A DNA stretch of 61,480 nt from Verrucomicrobiales bacterium (GTDB lineage Bacteria; Verrucomicrobiota; Verrucomicrobiia; Verrucomicrobiales; DEV007), in the NCBI GenBank assembly GCA_029213265.1, contig JARGNG010000026.1:1-61480 (forward strand), in the 5' to 3' direction. A program made the translations under genes and the position numbers. Below are positions 25,347 to 34,728 of the stretch, piece after piece. The notes under the pieces were generated by a model that was not told where the DNA came from, searched no databases, and was given only the letters and a program-made list of their open reading frames with translations. The stretch's first letter is position 1. Every line of letters begins with the position of its first letter.

Positions 25347-27122
25347 CTACTTCCTTTCGAAGGTCACGAATCGAAGCAGTTCGTCTTTGCCAATTTTCCC
25401 GCCGACATCGACAGAGACAGTCGTATTCCCTCTGGGCAAAGTGACTTCGGAAAACGTGACCTGCGAAGCCCCTTCCTCAAGCGAGCCGGCATACAGCTCA
25501 TCTCCGATTTTCAGGACCACATCGCGTTCCCCGATCGGATTCTCCCACCGCACCGAAGCCGTGTACGGCCCCTCGTTTACAGATTGGACCTGCCACTCTC
25601 CACCGTCCCCCCAGCCCTGCGCTCCGGGCTGGACCCGCCAGTCCTGTATTGAAAGATCCGTGACCGTCTCCTCGTCGTCACCAATGACGATCCGGGGCGG
25701 CGCGTAGTTGTCTTTCCGGGTCGAGGACACATCCTTGAACCAGGCCTGGTAGGCCTTCTTCAGCTCCGCTACTTTCTCCGGATTCTCCTTCGCGAGGTTT
25801 TTCGTTTCACCGGGGTCCTCTCCGATCCGATACAGCTCGAAAGGTTTCTGCTCCTTGATTTCCTCCGTCCCGAAGCCGGTTCCCCGAACGAGTTTCCAAT
25901 CCTGCTGGCGGACGGCAAAGTGATGAAACTGAACCGGCTCGTTTCCACGATGGGATTGGAGAAAAAGATTTCGATCCGCCCATTCATCCGCTTGTCCTTC
26001 GAGCAGGGGCAAAATGCTTCGACCGTCCAGTTTCAAATTCTCCGGTGCCGATGCTCCGGCCGCATCCAGAAGCGTGGGCATGACATCGATATGGGCGGCA
26101 ATGCGATCGCTCTTCGTTCCCGCTTCGAGACGTTCCGGCCAGCGGGCCCAGAACATGGTGCGAATTCCGCCTTCGTGCACCTGCGCCTTCATGCTGCGGA
26201 ATGGCCCCACAAACCGCATCGTGTTGGGACCGTTGTCAGTAAAGAAAAGAACAATAGTGTTCTCCATTTGCCCACTCTCCTTGAGATACGCGTCCAGCTT
26301 CCCCATATTCTGATCAATGTTCTCTACCATCGCAAAAACCCGGGCGACGGTGTCTTTGTGCTTTTCGGTTTCGTTTCCCGCGAGCACCGGGGTCAGATCC
26401 GTCGACTGATAGTATTTCAGCAAGTCCTCCGGCACATCGTGGTAGGGACCGTGAGGCGCGTTGGGGGGAAGATACACAAAGAACGGTTTCCCCTCCTCTT
26501 TCGAAGCTTCCATAAATTCGATCGCGGCATCGAAGTAAATGTCTGTGCAGTATCCTTTCGCCTGCACCTCCCTGCCGTTGTGAAAAAGAATCGGATCCGT
26601 GTAGCGCCGCTTGTTTTCAATCGGCTCCGATGGCTGAGCGAGGCCACCACCACGGTGGATGAGCGATTCGTCGAAGCCCTGGTCATTGGGGCGCATCGGA
26701 TAATTGTCACCGAGATGCCATTTCCCGAAAATGCCGGTCGCATATCCGGCCCCGCCCAGGACTTCCGCGATCGTCACTTCCTCCGGATCCATCATCGAAC
26801 GCCCCTTGAAGGTATCAATGCAACGGGTGCGGTAGTTGTAGCGTCCCGTCATGAGGCAGGCCCTTGTCGGGGAGCAAACCGGGGAGACATAAAAGTCGGT
26901 CAGTTCAGCACTCTCGGATGCCAGGCGATCGAGATTCGGGGTGCGGACAACAGTATTCCCCGTCGCGCCCGTGTCGCCGTAGCCCATATCGTCCGGCATC
27001 ACGACAATGATGTTCGGTCGGGCCGCGTTCGGTCGGGCCGCGTTCGGTCGGGCCGCGTTCGGTCGGGCCGAGAGGGAGGTGGCAACCGCAAAGAGTGCAA
27101 TTAAAAGGAGGAATAGGCGCAT
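25347..27122 (-). CDS. Sulfatase (formylglycine-dependent), secreted, with a tandem repeat at the mature N-terminus
   Basis: A 591-residue protein from the ATG at 27122 (MRLFLLLIALFAVATSLSA signal). Immediately after the signal comes a fourfold A-R-P-N repeat encoded by a 15-base tandem repeat, then I-I-V-V-M-P-D-D-M-G-Y-G-D. The active-site C-S-P-T-R has Cys 83. G-K-W-H-L-G-D-N and F-T-D-N-G-P are the later metal and substrate sites. About 110 residues at the C-terminus form a beta-sandwich-like extension (V-R-W-E-N-P-I-G-E-R-D-V-V-L-K-I-G). The gene is followed 124 bases on by a DUF1592 protein in the same direction. The repeat makes the signal-to-enzyme spacing potentially variable between strains. 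Confidence 0.93.
   Translation of the reverse strand: MRLFLLLIALFAVATSLSARPNAARPNAARPNAARPNIIVVMPDDMGYGDTGATGNTVVRTPNLDRLASESAELTDFYVSPVCSPTRACLMTGRYNYRTRCIDTFKGRSMMDPEEVTIAEVLGGAGYATGIFGKWHLGDNYPMRPNDQGFDESLIHRGGGLAQPSEPIENKRRYTDPILFHNGREVQAKGYCTDIYFDAAIEFMEASKEEGKPFFVYLPPNAPHGPYHDVPEDLLKYYQSTDLTPVLAGNETEKHKDTVARVFAMVENIDQNMGKLDAYLKESGQMENTIVLFFTDNGPNTMRFVGPFRSMKAQVHEGGIRTMFWARWPERLEAGTKSDRIAAHIDVMPTLLDAAGASAPENLKLDGRSILPLLEGQADEWADRNLFLQSHRGNEPVQFHHFAVRQQDWKLVRGTGFGTEEIKEQKPFELYRIGEDPGETKNLAKENPEKVAELKKAYQAWFKDVSSTRKDNYAPPRIVIGDDEETVTDLSIQDWRVQPGAQGWGDGGEWQVQSVNEGPYTASVRWENPIGERDVVLKIGDELYAGSLEEGASQVTFSEVTLPRGNTTVSVDVGGKIGKDELLRFVTFERK
27012..27071. repeat. 15-base tandem repeat, four copies, inside the sulfatase gene
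   Basis: GTTCGGTCGGGCCGC occurs at 27012-27026, 27027-27041 and 27042-27056, with a fourth copy at 27057-27071 differing only in the last base. On the coding (minus) strand each unit encodes A-R-P-N-A. The length is a multiple of three, so copy-number change keeps the frame. Confidence 0.95.
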
Positions 27123-27242
27123 TAAGAAGGCTGGACGGTTTCCCACGCGAAGTCTGCTAACGCGGTTGCGGAAAATGAAATCGATCAAAGCCGGATTCGC
27201 ACCATCAAACCTCCCACCTCCTTCTAGACGCTGGGACGATTT

Positions 27243-29339
27243 TCACTTCAAAGGCAGCACCGATACCGATTGCAAACGCCACTGACCGGGTGACTCCGAT
27301 CCGTAGTGCGGCGCGCTGCTGAGCACAATTGGCTCGCCCTTTTTCACCACTCCGAGATCGCTGAGGACACCGGACTGGTCTTTATCATCGATGTCGCCGT
27401 CGACGCAATAGATTGCGAGCGGCGCCTTTTCTCCCATCCGGTAGAATCCCCCGCAGGTGCCGTTTCCGGCGACGATGGCGAGGTGCTGAACGATCACATC
27501 CTGATCGAATGTCAGGGTCACCGCCTCCCCCTCTGCGACCTGTTTCACATTCCCCGCAGAAGCGCCCATTCCACGTGGATTGAAATGAGGACTTCCCGCA
27601 GAAACTTTCGCCATCAACTGAACCCCTCCCTTTTTCTCCACCGCCTCGTCACCGGATACGACCACCCCTGCCGGTGTGGAATCCGTCTCCGCGCTCCAGT
27701 CAAAGACGACCCGTTTCCCGGTTTCCAATTCCGCAAGGCGGTGTCCGCCGACGTTGCGATGAACTCGTGCGACCCTGCTGAGATGTTTCACGAGCGGGGC
27801 CAGGGCGGGTTCACTGACGCGATTGCTTTCCTCTTTGGAATCCGATGCCAGATCGTAGAGCTCGAGGGGCGTCGTTTCACCCCGGCGAAGGAGCGAAGCA
27901 TCGAAAGAAATCTTCCACTGCCCTTCCACGGCCGAGCCATCAACCACCGGATCGTCGAGTCGCATGGCCGCGACGGCGGGATCGGGTTTGGACTCCTTTT
28001 GATCGTGCGAAAACATGGGAGGGCGTTTACCCATCTCTTCGCCCCGCCAGGCACCCAGCACGCTGAAGCTGTCTTCCGCTCCCTTCTCTCCCGCCGCTGG
28101 ATCCGGAAGACCCACCCCGAGAATTTCCGCAAAGGTCGCGAACATATCGGTCAGGCAAATCGGAATTGCCGCGGACCGCCCCCCGGTCCCAGGGTCTCCA
28201 TCTCCAATTCCTCCCGCGCCCCACGAAACCAGAAACGGAACCCGATGGCCGCCTTCGTAGGTCGACCCCTTGTTGCTCCGAAAGGGACCCGTCGCAATGT
28301 CACTGTCTTTCTCCGCCCCGTTGTCGCTTGTGAAAACGACGAGGGTCGTTTCGATGAGTTTCTTCCCGGGATTCCGCGGATCGTCATGACTCTCAAGCCA
28401 GTCAAGCAACCGGCCGAGGATCAGATCGTTTTCGTTGATAAAGTCATGCCGCAGATCCATCGGCTCCCCCGATTTTGTTCGTGCCGCACCCCGACTCGGC
28501 TTTCCGCCAATGTCCTCATCCGGCGTGTAGGGGGAATGATTCGAAGGGGAAGGATAGTAGAGGAAGAACGGTTTTTCCGCGTTGGAGCCGTCCGCGAGGT
28601 GCGTGTTCAGATACTCGATCGCAAAGTCGGAATGCCGCCCGCCCAGTTCCGAAAGCACATAGGCATTCGGCCCCTCACCGACGAGTTCCTTTCCATTTCC
28701 GGTCGCACCGATGGCAGTACGATCATGAATATGCCCGGGCCCCACTTTCTGTTCCGGTGAATTCCTCTTCTTCCCCTTGCCGCCGGCATCAGGACCGGAG
28801 GTCCCGTGCGAGCGGGAGGTGAATCGGGCAAAATCGAAACCGTGATCGAGCGGCGCATCAAAAAGGGGTTGGGTCAAATCAGCGTCTTCCCAGCCCGCAG
28901 CCGGGGTTCCATCAGAACGACGGTAGCGGAGTCCAACGTGCCATTTCCCCGTCATCGCCGTGCCGTAACCGGCATCGCGAAACAGAGTCGCCAGAGTCGG
29001 ACGATCCCGCTCGATCATCGGATCCCCCTGGCTTCCGAAGAGGACCCAGTATTTCAATCGATTCCTCCAGGGATAGCGTCCCGTCAGCAAACCATATCTC
29101 GTCGGTGAGCAGCGTGAGGAAGGCGTATGGGCATCGGTAAAGCGCACCCCCATCCGTGCGAGCCTTTCCATATTCGGAGTCGCGAGCTGCACCCCATCGG
29201 CATTTCCCGTGAAATCCTGATAGGCACTCGTATCCCCCATTCCCATATCATCCGCCATCATAAAGATCACGTTGGGCCACTCGGCAGCGGAGAGCAGACA
29301 GGAAAGCGAAACGAGAAAAATGACAACCGGGAGTTTCAT
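27243..29339 (-). CDS. Sulfatase (formylglycine-dependent), secreted, with long C-terminal domain
   Basis: A 698-residue protein (MKLPVVIFLVSLSCLLSAAE signal). The core is E-W-P-N-V-I-F-M-M-A-D-D-M-G-M-G-D and the active site C-S-P-T-R (Cys 77), then T-G-K-W-H-V-G and T-S-D-N-G-A. After about residue 520 comes a further 175 residues, beta-rich and rich in Gly, with no family I recognise; it may bind carbohydrate or the cell surface. It belongs to the arylsulfatase A-like group common in marine PVC bacteria. It is transcribed divergently from the DUF1552 gene at 29497. Confidence 0.93.
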   Translation of the reverse strand: MKLPVVIFLVSLSCLLSAAEWPNVIFMMADDMGMGDTSAYQDFTGNADGVQLATPNMERLARMGVRFTDAHTPSSRCSPTRYGLLTGRYPWRNRLKYWVLFGSQGDPMIERDRPTLATLFRDAGYGTAMTGKWHVGLRYRRSDGTPAAGWEDADLTQPLFDAPLDHGFDFARFTSRSHGTSGPDAGGKGKKRNSPEQKVGPGHIHDRTAIGATGNGKELVGEGPNAYVLSELGGRHSDFAIEYLNTHLADGSNAEKPFFLYYPSPSNHSPYTPDEDIGGKPSRGAARTKSGEPMDLRHDFINENDLILGRLLDWLESHDDPRNPGKKLIETTLVVFTSDNGAEKDSDIATGPFRSNKGSTYEGGHRVPFLVSWGAGGIGDGDPGTGGRSAAIPICLTDMFATFAEILGVGLPDPAAGEKGAEDSFSVLGAWRGEEMGKRPPMFSHDQKESKPDPAVAAMRLDDPVVDGSAVEGQWKISFDASLLRRGETTPLELYDLASDSKEESNRVSEPALAPLVKHLSRVARVHRNVGGHRLAELETGKRVVFDWSAETDSTPAGVVVSGDEAVEKKGGVQLMAKVSAGSPHFNPRGMGASAGNVKQVAEGEAVTLTFDQDVIVQHLAIVAGNGTCGGFYRMGEKAPLAIYCVDGDIDDKDQSGVLSDLGVVKKGEPIVLSSAPHYGSESPGQWRLQSVSVLPLK

Positions 29340-29496
29340 AAGAGCTAGCCATACAACTCCGACTTTCGGAGAAAGTCACGTTCCGGTCTTGGCGAAACCA
29401 GACGAAATTTTGTGGAAAAAGGACGCCCTCGATCCGGAATAACTCCCGCAATCAGGTTGGCTCGCATTTTCCAAAAAAGGCGTAACGTGAGGAAGG

Positions 29497-30747
29497 ATGA
29501 AAACTTCTCGTCGAACATTCCTTCGCGCCGCCGGAATCACACTCGCTTTGCCTTCATTGGAAGCCTTTGCCGAATCACAATCGCCCCGCCGCCTCGTCAC
29601 CATCGCCAACCCTTTCGGAATGCTGCCGGACGGGTTTTTCCCGAAGGGAGAAGGAAAGCTGAAGGACCTCCCCTATCTTCTCCAACCGCTCGCGGAGCAC
29701 CGGGATCAATTTACGATCTTTTCCAATCTCGACCACGGAGTTTCCGGCGGCCACAGCGCCTGCCACTCCTTCCTTTCCGGAATCCGCGACGTCGAGGCGG
29801 GGCAATGGCCGGACCGGAACTTCTCCCTCGATCAGCGGGCCGCCGAACACGCAGGATCAGAGACCCGCTTTCCTTCGCTTGTCATGAGTGCCGGAAAGGT
29901 GGCGAGCGGGGAACAGGAGCTTCGTCTTTCCTGGACCAGGAACGGAGTAAACATCCCGCCGCTCTCGACGACCCGGGCTCTCTTTGATGCCCTCTTCAAA
30001 GCGGACGATCCGAAGGAACTCGCAGCACGGGAAAAATCTTTCAAACTCCACGACAGCATTCTCGACTCGGTCAACGCTCAGGCAAAGCAGTTGGAGAAAC
30101 GACTCGGTCAACCGGACCGGGAAAAGCTCGACGAGTATTTCACCTCGATCCGCGAAGCGGAGCGAAAGCTGGAACTCTCGGAAAAGTGGATTCACGAACC
30201 GAAACCGGAGCCCGGCATGCCGATGCCCGAAGACAAAACAATTCAGGAAGCTCTCCCCGCCTTTCTCGATCTCATTGTCATGGCACTGCAAACCGATTCG
30301 ACTCGCGTAGCCACTCTCGGAATCCCGAGCACCCTGCGAATCGGTGACCTGAATCTTTCGGGCAGCTATCACGGATTCTCTCATCACGGACAGGACGAAA
30401 CCCTCAAACGCGGCCTGACTGTGATCGAGACCTTTCAGATGCAGGAAATCTCCCGCTTTCTCGGAAGGCTGAAAACGGTCACAGACAGCAACGGGCGCCC
30501 TCTTGTCGATACCACCACCGTCCTCTTTGGATCGGGCCTCGGAAACGGCTCCTCCCACTCCAACAAGAATCTTCCCATCCTGGTCGCCGGGGGAAGCATA
30601 AAAAGCCACGGAACGCATGTCGTAGCGCCCACCGGGAAATCCCGGAGGATTCCACTTTGCAACCTCTTCACCACCCTCCTGCAGCAGTTTGGAACGGAGG
30701 TCGAGACCTTCAACAAGGCAACGGGAACGATGAACGAAGTGGTTTGA
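29497..30747 (+). CDS. DUF1552 family secreted protein
   Basis: A 416-residue protein, starting with S-R-R-T-F-L-R-A-A-G-I-T-L-A-L-P (Tat-like twin arginine). A good ribosome-binding site (GAGGAAGG) stands just before the ATG. Landmarks include N-P-F-G-M-L-P-D-G-F-F, L-D-H-G-V-S-G-G-H, S-L-D-Q-R-A-A-E-H, L-D-E-Y-F-T-S-I-R-E-A-E-R-K-L and Y-H-G-F-S-H-H. The stop codon shares one base with the next start (TGATG), coupling it to the DUF1592 gene. The order is the reverse of that at 5-9 kb (DUF1552 first here). Function unknown. Confidence 0.92.
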   Translation: MKTSRRTFLRAAGITLALPSLEAFAESQSPRRLVTIANPFGMLPDGFFPKGEGKLKDLPYLLQPLAEHRDQFTIFSNLDHGVSGGHSACHSFLSGIRDVEAGQWPDRNFSLDQRAAEHAGSETRFPSLVMSAGKVASGEQELRLSWTRNGVNIPPLSTTRALFDALFKADDPKELAAREKSFKLHDSILDSVNAQAKQLEKRLGQPDREKLDEYFTSIREAERKLELSEKWIHEPKPEPGMPMPEDKTIQEALPAFLDLIVMALQTDSTRVATLGIPSTLRIGDLNLSGSYHGFSHHGQDETLKRGLTVIETFQMQEISRFLGRLKTVTDSNGRPLVDTTTVLFGSGLGNGSSHSNKNLPILVAGGSIKSHGTHVVAPTGKSRRIPLCNLFTTLLQQFGTEVETFNKATGTMNEVV

Positions 30748-33308
30748 TGAAACGGTTTTTCTTTTTTATTCTCTTCTTCTCCGGTGTGTCGTTTACCACA
30801 GCGAAACCGTTTTCTCCCGACGAGTTCATTGCGAGCTACTGCCTCGAGTGCCACGATGAGGATGTTCAGAAGGGAGATCGAAGTTTCGAGGAACTCGGCA
30901 ATGATTTCTCGGACCTCTACACCATGGAGGCCTGGCAGGAAATCCTCGACCAGCTCAACCTCGGTGAAATGCCGCCGAAGAAGGCGGACCAGCCCACTTC
31001 CGGGGAATCCATGGCCATGGTCAACTGGGTTACCGCCGAACTGACCAAAGCCCGGGAGTCTCTCGACGCAGATCTCGCCAGGCCGGTTCTGCGGAGACTC
31101 AACAAGTCTCAGTATGACCAGACCGTTCGATCTTTATTGGATCTTCACCCCATGCTGGCGGACCCGACCGAGACTTTCCCCCCGGACGTCAAAGTGGAGC
31201 ATTTTGACACGGTCGGTTCGGCACTGGTGATGTCCGATTTTCTGCTCAACAGCTATTTGGCATCGGCCTCCCTCCTTGTTGAAAAAGCAACCTGCACGAC
31301 ACCGGAAGCACCGAAGACTCAGAAATGGGAATTCCAGGCTCCGTTCAGTCGGCTGCCGGCTCGTCCCGACGGACTCGACGTTCCGGGAGAATACCAGCAC
31401 ATTCGCAAAAACCCGACCTTCGAAGATGGCTACCTCTGGCTCGACAAGTTCACGAAAGGGGTGCCTCACGACGGCTGGTACGACATCACCTTCAAAGCCA
31501 AGGCGGTGAACCGAAACTACCCCTACGACGAAGACAGGGTCGGCGTCGCCAAGGACGAAAAGCTCCGGGTTTCGGTGATCACAGGCAATGCCGACTACGG
31601 GGATCTCAAAGCAGCGAACGGATCCGATCGTCCTCTCTTCACGGTCGACCTTCCCGATGACAAGCCGGAAGTCTTCCAGCAACGCGTCTGGCTCGACCGG
31701 GGATACCAGCCCCGCTTCACCTTTCCCAATGGCCCGAATCGCACGAAACCGCTGCGTAGTTACACCGTGGTCAATTACCCCGGGCGATTTCAGGATTTCC
31801 TGCAATTCATCAAACCGGGAGACAACGAATTTCGCGGGCTCGATCCAGCCTGGCTGACCGGGGAGAAAGCCCGGCATCCTGCGACGCAGAAAAAGGGCGG
31901 GAAACTCGACGCGACGCAGTTTTACACGAACAAAAATTCAAACGAGGGCTGGATCGCCTGGACCAAGGACTTCGAAGGGCCCCGCGTCCGGCTTTATGAA
32001 ATTTCCATCGAAGGCCCCTTCTTCCAAGAATGGCCGACCCGCAGCCACGAGATGCTCTACAGTGGATACGAGCCGACTCTCGAAAATGCAGAAATGATTC
32101 TGAGGCGGTTCGCAGCTCGAGCCTTCCGGAGGCCAGCCACCAAGCCCGAACTGGACTCTCTCCTCACCGTCACAAGAGACTATGCCGCCGCCGGAAATTC
32201 GGAGCTGGATTCCATTCAGGCCGGGCTCAAGGCCGTTCTTTGCTCTCCGGGATTCCTTTTCCTGGAAAAGGAGGAAAACGCGACCGATCCGGAGAAAGAC
32301 TACGCGCTTGCCTCCCGGCTTTCCTACTTTCTCTGGTCCGACATGCCGGACTACGGACTGAAGCAACTCGCTACCTCGGGCAAGCTGCGTGATCCCGAAG
32401 AGTATCGAAAGACAGTCCTCGGAATGATCGGCGACGCACGATCCGACCAGTTCATCGACTCCTTCACCGGCAGTTGGCTGCAGCTGGAAAAAGTGGGTAC
32501 CCAGCCTCCCAGTCAGTCGATCTATCCGGAGTACTACACCCAGTCCCTGGAAGAAGCCATGCTCGAGGAAACACGACTCTTTGCCCGTCACCTCCTGCGC
32601 GAGAATCTGTCCATTGAGAATTTCCTGCAATCGGATTTCACTTTCCTCAATGGCAACCTCGCGAGGCATTACCACATCGACCATGTCGTGGGCCACCACT
32701 TCCGGAAAGTGAAGCTCTTTGACCGGAGGCGCGGCGGCTTGCTGGGACACGCTTCGGTCCTGACCGCTTCGGCGAACGGAATCGACACCTCCCCGGTCAT
32801 TCGCGGAATCTATGTGCTGGAGAACATTCTCGGAACACCTCCGACTCCTCCCCCACCCGATGTCGAGCCGATCGAACCTGACATTCGCGGCGTCACCACG
32901 ATCCGGGAGCAGCTCATCAAACATCGCGAAGTGGAAACCTGCGCAGAATGCCATGAAAAGATTGATCCGATTGGTTTCGCCCTTGAAAACTACGATCCGA
33001 TTGGAGGATGGCGGATTCGCTATATGGAGACCGGCAAGAAGCCGATGGTCGACGCCTCGGGACAATTCCCGGACGGGACCGGCTTCAAGGATGCCATCGA
33101 GCTGAAATCAGAATTGCTCGAACGTCGTCGCCAGTTTGCTCACGCTCTCACCGAGAAACTTCTCATCTACGGAACCGGCCGAACCATGACGATCACGGAC
33201 CGCCATCACATTGATCGGATCGTCCACGACCTGGAGGAAAAAGGATGGGGATTCGGGGATCTTGTTCTCCTGGTCACCGAGAGCAGGCCATTCGTTGGAA
33301 AACGCTGA
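30747..33308 (+). CDS. DUF1592-domain c-type cytochrome protein
   Basis: An 853-residue protein from the ATG at 30747 (MKRFFFFILFFSGVSFTTA signal). Heme site C-L-E-C-H at residues 32-36, R-R-L-N-K-S-Q-Y-D-Q-T-V-R-S-L-L (DUF1587), a longer middle with a beta-rich insertion, then L-S-Y-F-L-W-S-D-M-P-D-Y (DUF1592), R-R-G-G-L-L-G-H-A-S-V-L (DUF1588), second heme site C-A-E-C-H-E-K-I-D-P-I-G-F-A-L-E-N-Y and DUF1585. It is the largest of the four in the window. Its stop abuts the stop of the convergent sulfatase with no base between. Confidence 0.92.
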   Translation: MKRFFFFILFFSGVSFTTAKPFSPDEFIASYCLECHDEDVQKGDRSFEELGNDFSDLYTMEAWQEILDQLNLGEMPPKKADQPTSGESMAMVNWVTAELTKARESLDADLARPVLRRLNKSQYDQTVRSLLDLHPMLADPTETFPPDVKVEHFDTVGSALVMSDFLLNSYLASASLLVEKATCTTPEAPKTQKWEFQAPFSRLPARPDGLDVPGEYQHIRKNPTFEDGYLWLDKFTKGVPHDGWYDITFKAKAVNRNYPYDEDRVGVAKDEKLRVSVITGNADYGDLKAANGSDRPLFTVDLPDDKPEVFQQRVWLDRGYQPRFTFPNGPNRTKPLRSYTVVNYPGRFQDFLQFIKPGDNEFRGLDPAWLTGEKARHPATQKKGGKLDATQFYTNKNSNEGWIAWTKDFEGPRVRLYEISIEGPFFQEWPTRSHEMLYSGYEPTLENAEMILRRFAARAFRRPATKPELDSLLTVTRDYAAAGNSELDSIQAGLKAVLCSPGFLFLEKEENATDPEKDYALASRLSYFLWSDMPDYGLKQLATSGKLRDPEEYRKTVLGMIGDARSDQFIDSFTGSWLQLEKVGTQPPSQSIYPEYYTQSLEEAMLEETRLFARHLLRENLSIENFLQSDFTFLNGNLARHYHIDHVVGHHFRKVKLFDRRRGGLLGHASVLTASANGIDTSPVIRGIYVLENILGTPPTPPPPDVEPIEPDIRGVTTIREQLIKHREVETCAECHEKIDPIGFALENYDPIGGWRIRYMETGKKPMVDASGQFPDGTGFKDAIELKSELLERRRQFAHALTEKLLIYGTGRTMTITDRHHIDRIVHDLEEKGWGFGDLVLLVTESRPFVGKR

Positions 33309-34688
33309 TCAGTCAACAAAACCGGCGCGCCGGGCGTCGCGACTCATTTCCTCCTGAAACAGAACGGCCATGCCGCGAAGTCGCTTGATGAGGCTCTTCT
33401 GCCGAATCGGCCTCGACTCACCCGGATCTTTTTCCAGGTCATACACGGTCAGCTGAGGATTCAAATACATCTTGTAGTTCTCCGAGCGAACCGCCGCGAG
33501 AGCCCCGTGACTTCCATGGTAGAAGAAGGCGTTCACATAATCGTCACGGGTAAACCATTCCTCCCACTCCAATCCCTGCTGCCAACTCCGGCGGAGCGGA
33601 ACGTCTACATTGAGTGACAAACCGGCAGACGCGGACGGAACCGTCTCAGTTTTTCCTGATAGAAGTGGGAGAATGTCGCGCCCGTCGATGACGGGATGAT
33701 CGTCACCCATCCGGATCCCGGCAAAACTCGCGAGAGTGGGAAACCAGTCCAATGCCGTGATGACTTCATCGCATTCCACTCCGGCCGTGATCCCCGGACC
33801 GCGAATAATGGCCGGCACGCGAATACCGCACTCCCAGGTTGTCAGCTTGGTTCCCTTCATCGGCTGCTGAGGATTTCTCCCCGCGCCGCGCCCGTTGTCA
33901 GATGCGTAGAGAACGATCGTCTTTTCGGAAAGATTCAGCTCATCGAGTTTGTCGAGAAGCCTGCCCACGCCGTGATCAAGCTCCTGAATTGCATCGCCAT
34001 ACTCGCCCCACTCCGAGGAGCCCTGAAATTCTTTGCTCACGCCCAGTGGGTTGTGCAGCATCGTGTGCGGCAAATACAGAAAAAATGGCTCCTCTTTCCT
34101 TCTCTCGATAAATGCAATCGCCTCGTCGGTGTAGAGTTGAGTCAACTCGGCAGGGTCGGCAGGTCGCTTGACGACTTCGCCGTTTCTCACAATAGGAACC
34201 CCCTCGTCGCCAAAGTAGATCGTCTCGACCGGATCGAGATTGGAATACATCCCAAAATGATACTCAAAGCCCTGCGCATCGGGGAGAAAGGGTGCCTTGT
34301 CCCCGATGTGCCATTTGCCGACGCAGGCGGTGGCATAGCCATTCGCTTTGAACAATTCGGCCATCGTGACCTCGTCCGGATGAATACCCCGTTTGGAGTC
34401 CGCCCGCTGCACCCAGGTTTCCATTCCGATCCTGCGCGGATAACAGCCTGTCAGGAGGCCGGCACGGGAAGGGCTGCAAATCGGAGCGGCCGCATAGTAG
34501 TCGGTGAAACGAATCCCCTCCCTGGCAAGCCCATCGATCCGGGGCGTCTTCACCTCAGTGGCCCCGTAGCAACCGAGATCGTAATAGCCTTGATCGTCGA
34601 TGAAGATCACGACGACGTTGGTCTTCTCCTCCGCCTTTAAGACAGGGAAAGCCAGGAGAAGCAAAAACGGGAGCAACAATCGGTTCAT
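33309..34688 (-). CDS. Sulfatase (formylglycine-dependent), secreted
   Basis: A 459-residue protein from the ATG at 34688 (MNRLLLPFLLLLAFPVLKAE signal); a longer frame to 34787 would overlap the aldo/keto reductase gene. Core motifs are V-V-V-I-F-I-D-D-Q-G-Y-Y-D-L and the active site C-S-P-S-R with Cys 71. K-W-H-I-G-D-K-A, H-T-M-L-H-N-P-L-G and A-S-D-N-G-R-G are also present. It has the length of a core enzyme without a C-terminal extension. It runs in the same direction as the aldo/keto reductase gene, 40 bases after its stop. Confidence 0.93.
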   Translation of the reverse strand: MNRLLLPFLLLLAFPVLKAEEKTNVVVIFIDDQGYYDLGCYGATEVKTPRIDGLAREGIRFTDYYAAAPICSPSRAGLLTGCYPRRIGMETWVQRADSKRGIHPDEVTMAELFKANGYATACVGKWHIGDKAPFLPDAQGFEYHFGMYSNLDPVETIYFGDEGVPIVRNGEVVKRPADPAELTQLYTDEAIAFIERRKEEPFFLYLPHTMLHNPLGVSKEFQGSSEWGEYGDAIQELDHGVGRLLDKLDELNLSEKTIVLYASDNGRGAGRNPQQPMKGTKLTTWECGIRVPAIIRGPGITAGVECDEVITALDWFPTLASFAGIRMGDDHPVIDGRDILPLLSGKTETVPSASAGLSLNVDVPLRRSWQQGLEWEEWFTRDDYVNAFFYHGSHGALAAVRSENYKMYLNPQLTVYDLEKDPGESRPIRQKSLIKRLRGMAVLFQEEMSRDARRAGFVD

Positions 34689-34728
34689 AACTCTATTACT
34701 CCGGGAATCCTGAAATTTGCCCAAAAAA

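Noticed and set aside
27012..27071. CRISPR or insertion-site repeat
   Set aside because: The units are contiguous, coding, and a multiple of three bases; it is a simple tandem repeat.
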